Shown here piece after piece: positions 6,020-9,164 of a stretch of DNA of 9,164 nucleotides. Numbering within the stretch: the stretch's first letter is position 1; every line of letters starts with the position of its first letter. The position numbers and the translations under genes were made by a program. The notes under the pieces are model-generated. The model had not been told where the DNA came from, ran no database searches, and saw only the letters and a list, made by a program, of their open reading frames with translations. Source of the stretch: Oleiagrimonas sp964566965 (GTDB lineage Bacteria; Pseudomonadota; Gammaproteobacteria; Xanthomonadales; Rhodanobacteraceae); assembly GCA_964566965.1 (NCBI GenBank), contig CAZMKO010000093.1, positions 1 through 9,164 of the forward strand, in the 5' to 3' direction.

Positions 6020-7096
6020 TCACCGCCCGTCGCGGGCCTCGCGAATGGACTCGGCCCAGCGCAGCAGCTCGGCCACGGCCTCGAAATAGTCGCTGGGCAG
6101 GAAGTCGTCCACCTCGACGTCCTCATAGAGGCCGCGCGCCAGACTCACGTTGCGCATGATCGGCACGCCGGCCTCCTCGGCAGCCTGGCGGATCAGCGCC
6201 GCCTCGTAATCCTCACCCTTGGCCACGATCACCGGCAGGTCGTCCTCGTCCATGTCGTAGCGGATGGCGATGGCCAGATGGGTGGGGTTGGTGACCACCA
6301 CGCTGGCCCCGCGCACGCTGGCCAGCGTGTTCTGCTGGGACCATTCCTGATGCAGCTGGCGACGCTGGTTCTTGATCATGGGATCGCCCTCGTTTTCCTT
6401 GGTTTCCTGACGGATGTCGCGCTTGCTCATGCGCATCTTCTTGGTGAACGAATAGCGCTGGTAAAACGCATCCAGCACCGACACGAAAAAGAACACGAAA
6501 ATCACCCCGGCGGCCAGCCACTTGACCGCCACCCAGTGCGCCTCGCCCATCGCCTCGGGCGCCGCAAACGGCAATTTGACGAACTGCCCGATCAACGAAA
6601 ACAGCACCCAGATGAACAAGCCCACCAGCAACCCGGTCTTGACCATGGCCTTGACCACTTCGATCAGGTTGTCCTGGGAGAACATCTTCTTGATGCCCTC
6701 GACCGGATTCAGGTGGCTGCCGTCGGGCTTCAACTTTTTCGGCGCGAATACCGGCCCGATCTGCAGAAACTCCACCACCACGCCGATCACGAAAGCCATC
6801 ACCAAAAACGGAATCGTCAACCACAGGAACACTTCCACCGCGACCACGCCGACTCGCGGCAGGGCCGTGGCGAAGGGCTGGTTCATGGCCGCGACGGCCA
6901 CGTCGAACAGTTCGAACAGACGCGCCTTCATCATCGGCATCGCGAGCATCATCATCACCAGCCACAACAGAACCAGGACCGTACTGGTCAGCTCCTTGCT
7001 CTTGGGCACGTCGCCGTCACGACGCGCGTCACGCAACCGTTTCGGAGTCGGTTTTTCGGTCTTGTCGCCGCTGTCTTCGCCTTGCTTTCCCGCCAT
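6020..7096 (-). CDS. sctU: SctU (HrcU/YscU, FlhB family) substrate-specificity switch protein
   Basis: 358 residues. The basic N-terminus GDKTEKPTPKRLRDARRDGD (10-29) is the family start motif. Four hydrophobic segments lie at about 38-58, 84-112, 145-170 and 187-212. The linker EGDPMIKNQRRQLHQEW (about 236-252) leads to the cytoplasmic domain with the autocleavage motif NPTH at 270-273 (VVVTNPTHLAIAIRY). Cleavage between Asn and Pro lets this family switch the class of exported substrate. All key residues are present. It lies on the strand opposite sctQRST, tail to tail with sctT, and should be transcribed from the promoter at 7141-7190. Its 5' end has no obvious strong ribosome site (GTGGACG before ATG). 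Confidence 0.96.
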   Translation of the reverse strand: MAGKQGEDSGDKTEKPTPKRLRDARRDGDVPKSKELTSTVLVLLWLVMMMLAMPMMKARLFELFDVAVAAMNQPFATALPRVGVVAVEVFLWLTIPFLVMAFVIGVVVEFLQIGPVFAPKKLKPDGSHLNPVEGIKKMFSQDNLIEVVKAMVKTGLLVGLFIWVLFSLIGQFVKLPFAAPEAMGEAHWVAVKWLAAGVIFVFFFVSVLDAFYQRYSFTKKMRMSKRDIRQETKENEGDPMIKNQRRQLHQEWSQQNTLASVRGASVVVTNPTHLAIAIRYDMDEDDLPVIVAKGEDYEAALIRQAAEEAGVPIMRNVSLARGLYEDVEVDDFLPSDYFEAVAELLRWAESIREARDGR

Positions 7097-7140
7097 CGTC
7101 CACTCGTGTGCCGCTGCCTGCCCGGAACCGGGACGACACC

Positions 7141-7146
7141 ATCATA
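7141..7146 (-). promoter_or_regulatory. -10 element of the sctU promoter
   Basis: TATGAT on the minus strand, 5 of 6 to consensus. The region 17 bases upstream is GC-rich without a -35 match, consistent with dependence on an activator at box 2. The predicted transcript start near 7134 gives a leader of about 37 bases to the sctU ATG. Confidence 0.5.
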
Positions 7147-7166
7147 CTGCCGGCCCGGAATCGGCC

Positions 7167-7190
7167 GGCATGGGGAAAACCCTAGATGCC
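7167..7190. promoter_or_regulatory. Operator candidate in the sctU / small-gene divergent region (box 2)
   Basis: The inner 13 bases GGGAAAACCCTAG (7173-7185) are identical to box 1. Outer arms GGCAT (7167-7171) and ATGCC (7186-7190) make a slightly asymmetric inverted repeat. The AAAA centre (7177.5) is exactly 31.5 bases from TATGAT on the minus strand and 31.5 bases from TACAAT on the plus strand, so one bound dimer could serve both promoters. The predicted location is near -44 relative to both start points, typical of activators that overlap the -35 region. Confidence 0.62.
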
Positions 7191-7208
7191 CCCGCCTCCC
7201 GGGCGCCG

Positions 7209-7214
7209 TACAAT
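7209..7214 (+). promoter_or_regulatory. -10 element of the rightward small-gene promoter
   Basis: TACAAT, 5 of 6 to consensus, mirror-placed to the sctU -10 about box 2. The predicted transcript start (about 7221) coincides with the ATG at 7222, suggesting a leaderless message. Confidence 0.45.
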
Positions 7215-7221
7215 GTCACCC

Positions 7222-7461
7222 ATGGACGCCACACACACCACCACGCACGCACTGCCCACCGGCCTCGGCGGCATCGACGCGGCGCGCGCCTCGTCGCGAC
7301 CGGGCCAGACGCAGTCGCTGTCCGGCAACGCGTTGCTGGGGCTGGATGTCTGGGGCCAAACCCACGCCGGCGAACGTTCGCTGGCCCAGGCCATTCCGGC
7401 GTCCGCGCTGGGCGGAAGCGTCGACCAGGTGGCCGACTTCATCCTCGCGCCACTGCGCTGA
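7222..7461 (+). CDS. Small unknown protein divergent from sctU, possible T3SS accessory or substrate
   Basis: 79 residues from the ATG at 7222; it matches no family I recognise. It is Gly/Ala/Ser/Thr-rich, begins MDATHTTTHALPTG, has no Lys or Cys and no membrane segment, and ends in an amphipathic stretch SVDQVADFILAPLR. Third codon positions are strongly G/C, like the real genes nearby. In-frame ATGs also exist at 7186 and 7213, but 7186 lies inside the operator box and 7213 overlaps the -10, so the ATG at 7222 is preferred; no ribosome site precedes it. Sharing box 2 with sctU suggests co-regulation with the secretion system. A secreted rod- or harpin-like role, or a chaperone, is conceivable by size alone; there is no direct evidence. 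Confidence 0.5.
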   Translation: MDATHTTTHALPTGLGGIDAARASSRPGQTQSLSGNALLGLDVWGQTHAGERSLAQAIPASALGGSVDQVADFILAPLR

Positions 7462-7541
7462 CGCACCGATTTTCCCTTTCCGAGCCGCCGCCTGGCCATC
7501 CGCGGGCAGTGTGCCGGCGTGCACGGAAACCGCGGTAAGCT

Positions 7542-8198
7542 ATGGCCATGGCCTCGCCGACGTCCTCCGCCACCACCGACCCGTTGCTGGAAACCACCCG
7601 GCGACTGGTCGCCGCGTTGCAACAGGAACCGTCCGAGGAGCGCCGCCTGGCGCTGGCCAAGCGCGTGGTGCGCAAGCTCGGCGACGAGGCCTATCCGGTA
7701 TTCCTGAAGATCATGCTGGTGATCGCCGAAAGCGAGGACGCCGCGGCGCGTCAGGCGGTGGCCGACCTGCTGGCGTCGGCGGCACAGCGCATGGACCTTC
7801 CCAGCGGCCAGCTGGGCGCCTGGGGCAGCTCCGGACATGGCGCGGGAGCCAGCCGCGGCCGACTCCTGGGGCCGATCGAATATCTCACCACCTGGTATTG
7901 CCAGCCGACACCGCGGCCGATGCTGGAAGAGCCGCTGTATGCCGATGCCCTGGGCAAGCTGCTGGCGCTGTTCAATCTCAACCCGCGCCTGCGCAAATGG
8001 TACGCCGCCAAGCTGGAAGCCGACGCCAGCAACGAACTGGAAGGCACCTATACCAAGGACACCCGCGACACCCTGCGACGCATCGCGCGACACTGGCCGG
8101 ACGAGGCCAACTCGCCGGCGGACGTGGTGCGTGCCGCCATCCACGGCGACGTGTCGACCGAACAGATCCCCGCCGGATGGATCGTGCATCGGCTGTAA
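7542..8198 (+). CDS. Conserved-looking soluble protein of unknown function
   Basis: 218 residues (ATG 7542; a second ATG at 7548), preceded by GGTAAG. The coding pattern is strong, with G/C third positions. The N-terminal half (about 14-80) is a run of amphipathic helices (TRRLVAALQQEPSEERRLAL ... RQAVADLLASAAQRM) that looks like an alpha-helical repeat of HEAT/TPR type. A Gly/Ser-rich linker (about 85-105) leads to a second part with aromatic and charged motifs (GPIEYLTTWYCQPTPRPML, LFNLNPRLRKWYAAKLE, EGTYTKDTRDTLRRIARHW). It has no signal peptide or membrane segment. The gene lies 80 bases after the 79-residue gene on the same strand and may be co-transcribed. I do not recognise the family. 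An adaptor, regulator or secretion accessory role is possible from context only. Confidence 0.78.
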   Translation: MAMASPTSSATTDPLLETTRRLVAALQQEPSEERRLALAKRVVRKLGDEAYPVFLKIMLVIAESEDAAARQAVADLLASAAQRMDLPSGQLGAWGSSGHGAGASRGRLLGPIEYLTTWYCQPTPRPMLEEPLYADALGKLLALFNLNPRLRKWYAAKLEADASNELEGTYTKDTRDTLRRIARHWPDEANSPADVVRAAIHGDVSTEQIPAGWIVHRL

Positions 8199-8212
8199 CC
8201 GACGAGACGGCG

Positions 8213-8227
8213 CCGCCATCATGGCGG
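8213..8227. terminator. Hairpin between convergent genes, possible bidirectional terminator
   Basis: CCGCCA-TCA-TGGCGG, a perfect 6-base stem 14 bases after the stop of the 218-residue gene and 14 bases after the stop of the convergent 94-residue gene. There is no T-run on either side, so intrinsic termination is uncertain. Confidence 0.4.
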
Positions 8228-8241
8228 ACACTGCAAGACGC

Positions 8242-8526
8242 TCAGCGCGACACGCTTTCCAGCATGCGCCGCGTGGATTCGCCGTCCTCACGCCCCATGG
8301 CGCGGGCGGTCTCGCGCAGCCAGTCGTCCGCATGCGCCTGCCCGTCCTCGCGCACGCGGCGCTCATACTCGGGGGCGATCGCTGCCAGCGCCTGGCGAAC
8401 ATGCGCCTGCCGCTCGTCGTAATGACGTTCCAATGCCCCCTGGTCGCGATCGTCGATGGCGCCTTCCCGGCGCCATTGACGTATCAGGTCCAGCCAACTG
8501 CGGCGATTGTCATCGACAGACGACAT
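8242..8526 (-). CDS. Small charged helical protein, second gene of the glycine-zipper operon
   Basis: 94 residues: MSSVDDNRRSWLDLIRQWRR, then a highly charged helical sequence ending RRMLESVSR. It contains many Arg, Asp and Glu but no Lys and no Cys; no membrane segment is seen. Its ATG is two bases after the stop of the 84-residue gene (TGA-GC-ATG), so the pair is almost certainly co-translated. A small acidic/basic helical partner next to a membrane-active protein could be a chaperone or antagonist; this is inference from size and coupling. I do not recognise the family. Confidence 0.65.
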   Translation of the reverse strand: MSSVDDNRRSWLDLIRQWRREGAIDDRDQGALERHYDERQAHVRQALAAIAPEYERRVREDGQAHADDWLRETARAMGREDGESTRRMLESVSR

Positions 8527-8528
8527 GC

Positions 8529-8783
8529 TCAGTGGCCCATGGCCGTCTTGAAGCCTTCCTCGTAGGCGTCACCGAACACATGCGCGGCATGTTTGGAGGA
8601 GGAAAAGGCCTCGTGGGCCAAATGGCGGACGCCGTCGATGAACAGGTCGGCGATCTTGCCGATGATCTTGCCGGCGATGCTGCCGAGCCAGCCGCCCACG
8701 ATGGCGCCCAGCGGATCGCCTGTGGCGATGCCGATGGCGCGTCCGGCGAACTGGCCGATGGATTGTCCGATACCTTCAAGCAT
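8529..8783 (-). CDS. Glycine-zipper small protein, candidate membrane-inserting factor
   Basis: 84 residues with no Cys. Glycines fall at positions 6, 10, 14, 18, 22, 26, 30, 34, 38 and 42: ten in exact i+4 register, a continuous GxxxG ladder through a mostly hydrophobic stretch (IGQSIGQFAGRAIGIATG, then DPLGAIVGGWLGSIAGKIIG). Asp-Pro at 23-24 could break it into a helical hairpin. The C-terminal part (about 47-84) is amphipathic and His/Ala-rich. Glycine zippers pack helices in membranes and occur in pore-forming and channel proteins. A GGGAG ribosome site lies about 7 bases before the ATG. The unit is preceded by box 3 (8888-8900), linking it to the secretion regulon by inference. A translocator, pore-forming substrate or inner-membrane helper are all open. 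Confidence 0.72.
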   Translation of the reverse strand: MLEGIGQSIGQFAGRAIGIATGDPLGAIVGGWLGSIAGKIIGKIADLFIDGVRHLAHEAFSSSKHAAHVFGDAYEEGFKTAMGH

Positions 8784-8856
8784 GTGCGTCTCCCGTCATG
8801 TCCATGAATGCCGACCGACGTACATGAAAACGTCCTCGTCTTGATCGACGCTTCCC

Positions 8857-8862
8857 ATTGTC
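8857..8862 (-). promoter_or_regulatory. Candidate -10 element of the glycine-zipper operon
   Basis: GACAAT on the minus strand, 4 of 6 to consensus, starting 30.5 bases from the centre of box 3, close to the 31.5-base spacing at sctU. The predicted leader is about 65-70 bases. Confidence 0.35.
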
Positions 8863-8887
8863 CACACTGCCGCGCGGCCGACCATTG

Positions 8888-8900
8888 GGGCTTTCCCTAG
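8888..8900. promoter_or_regulatory. Operator candidate upstream of the glycine-zipper operon (box 3)
   Basis: GGGCTTTCCCTAG on the plus strand, matching boxes 1 and 2 in the fixed GGG-N4-CCCTAG bases and in orientation relative to the leftward gene. The outer arms are not as symmetric as in box 1; CCCTAGGG itself (8895-8902) is palindromic. Confidence 0.45.
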
Positions 8901-8949
8901 GGAGGCTCCGATTGAATCCAGCACAGGCGTCATGGCGGACACGGGGCCA

Positions 8950-8976
8950 TCGCGGCCATGGGCCGCTCCCACAAAA
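8950..8976 (-). repeat. REP-like element with GTGG head
   Basis: On the minus strand it reads TTTGTGGGAGCGGCC followed by CATGGCCGCGATG; the perfect hairpin is GCGGCC-ATG-GGCCGC (8952-8966). The GTGG head followed by a short GC hairpin is the layout of REP sequences mobilised by RAYT-type transposases in gammaproteobacteria. Confidence 0.6.
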
Positions 8977-8978
8977 AA

Positions 8979-9055
8979 GTCCGGTTTTTCGAGGTCTCCC
9001 ACAGGGCTTCATGGCATTTCAGACAAGCCCTGTGGGGAACCTCGAAAAACCTGGA
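8979..9055. repeat. Long imperfect inverted repeat (stem about 27-31 bp, loop 15 bases)
   Basis: Left arm 8979-9009 and right arm 9025-9055. From the loop outward, 12 bases pair (AAGCCCTGTGGG), then 2 mismatches, then 13 bases pair (ACCTCGAAAAACC), then mixed ends: 26 of 31 positions match. The loop is 9010-9024. No transposase is encoded. Candidates are a small non-autonomous element, a degraded repeat pair or a strong RNA hairpin. It is flanked by the two REP-like elements. Confidence 0.6.
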
Positions 9056-9132
9056 TTTTCATCAAGGTCACGGTAGATACCGTGTCACCCGGCGACCGGC
9101 AACGCGGGGAAATGGCGTGTCCTGCGGCCAGA

Positions 9133-9162
9133 TTGATCGCGGCTTCCGCCGCTCCTACACAC
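9133..9162 (-). repeat. REP-like element with GTAG head
   Basis: The minus strand reads GTGTAGGAGCGGCGG, then AAGCCGCGATCAAT; hairpin GCGGC-TTCC-GCCGC (9139-9152). It shares the GT(A/G)GGAGCGGC head with the element at 8950-8976 and lies in the same orientation. This form is common in Xanthomonadales and Pseudomonas genomes. Confidence 0.6.
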
Positions 9163-9164
9163 GA

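Larger units (their letters stand above)
8784..9164. other. Non-coding repeat-bearing region at the right edge
   Basis: No convincing gene. It holds the putative promoter of the glycine-zipper operon (8857-8900), two REP-like hairpins and a long imperfect inverted repeat. Minus-strand frames of 68-78 codons here simply read through the repeats. Confidence 0.65.

Noticed and set aside
1..7096. Interpretation of the cluster as flagellar (flhA, fliN, fliO, fliPQR, flhB)
   Set aside because: SctR lacks the FliP signal peptide and extra length, SctQ is a single long SpoA protein with a divergent front part, and no other flagellar gene is present. The FliO-like gene is the only flagellar-type trait.
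7182..8402. 406-codon minus-strand frame
   Set aside because: Antisense to the 79- and 218-residue genes, with low-complexity Arg/Gln/Gly content and no family motif.
6278..8422. 714-codon plus-strand frame
   Set aside because: It reads antisense through sctU and out of frame through the 218-residue gene. The His/Gln/Arg-rich composition is typical of a shadow frame.
691..8900. PIP box (TTCGC-N15-TTCGC) or sigma-54 promoter
   Set aside because: I found neither pattern in the intergenic regions. The recurrent box here is CTAGGG-N4-CCC.
8796..9012. Minus-strand frames of 68-78 codons at the right edge
   Set aside because: They translate the REP-like and hairpin repeats, which produce similar spurious peptides in many genomes.
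1..9164. CRISPR array, tRNA or rRNA genes, transposase or integrase genes
   Set aside because: No regularly spaced direct repeats, no recognisable tRNA or rRNA segments, and no transposase or integrase motifs on either strand.

Overview
This window carries the export-apparatus end of a non-flagellar type III secretion (injectisome) locus in a GC-rich proteobacterium. The strong G/C preference at third codon positions and two GTRG-headed REP-type hairpins at the right edge suggest a gammaproteobacterium of the Xanthomonadales/Lysobacterales group, for example the Rhodanobacter/Dyella/Luteibacter side. This placement is an inference; the window holds no 16S rRNA or other taxonomic marker.

Layout. 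Bases 1-428 (minus) are the first 142 codons of sctV, running off the left edge. A 552-base non-coding stretch follows, with a near-perfect 26-base palindrome at 691-716. On the minus strand at 981-1409 lies a FliO-like single-pass membrane protein, unexpected beside injectisome genes. Divergent from it is a tightly packed plus-strand operon at 1509-6001: a soluble PAS-like histidine kinase, a FixJ-type response regulator, sctQ, sctR, sctS and sctT. The first junctions are ATGA or longer overlaps. sctU (7096-6020, minus) converges on sctT instead of following it. Right of sctU is an accessory stretch: a 79-residue protein (7222-7461, plus), a 218-residue unknown (7542-8198, plus), and a minus-strand pair encoding a glycine-zipper protein of 84 residues and a lysine-free protein of 94 residues. 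Bases 8784-9164 are non-coding, with REP-type elements and a long imperfect hairpin.

How it fits together. SctR, SctS, SctT and SctU form the membrane export gate, SctV is the export nonamer ring, and SctQ is the cytoplasmic sorting-platform protein. The needle, secretin, basal-body rings and ATPase are not in the window and may lie beyond sctV. The kinase/regulator pair is translationally coupled to the apparatus genes and is the obvious candidate local switch.

Most interesting regulatory signal. A motif CTAGGG-N4-CCC occurs three times, upstream of sctV, of sctU plus the divergent 79-residue gene, and of the glycine-zipper operon. In each case it sits about 30-34 bases upstream of a -10-like hexamer. 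At the sctU/79-residue divergence the box lies exactly midway between TATGAT on one strand and TACAAT on the other. I read it as a candidate operator of the FixJ-type regulator. If so, the small unknown genes on the right belong to the secretion regulon and are candidate substrates, chaperones or accessory factors. All functional links are inferred from sequence and position.
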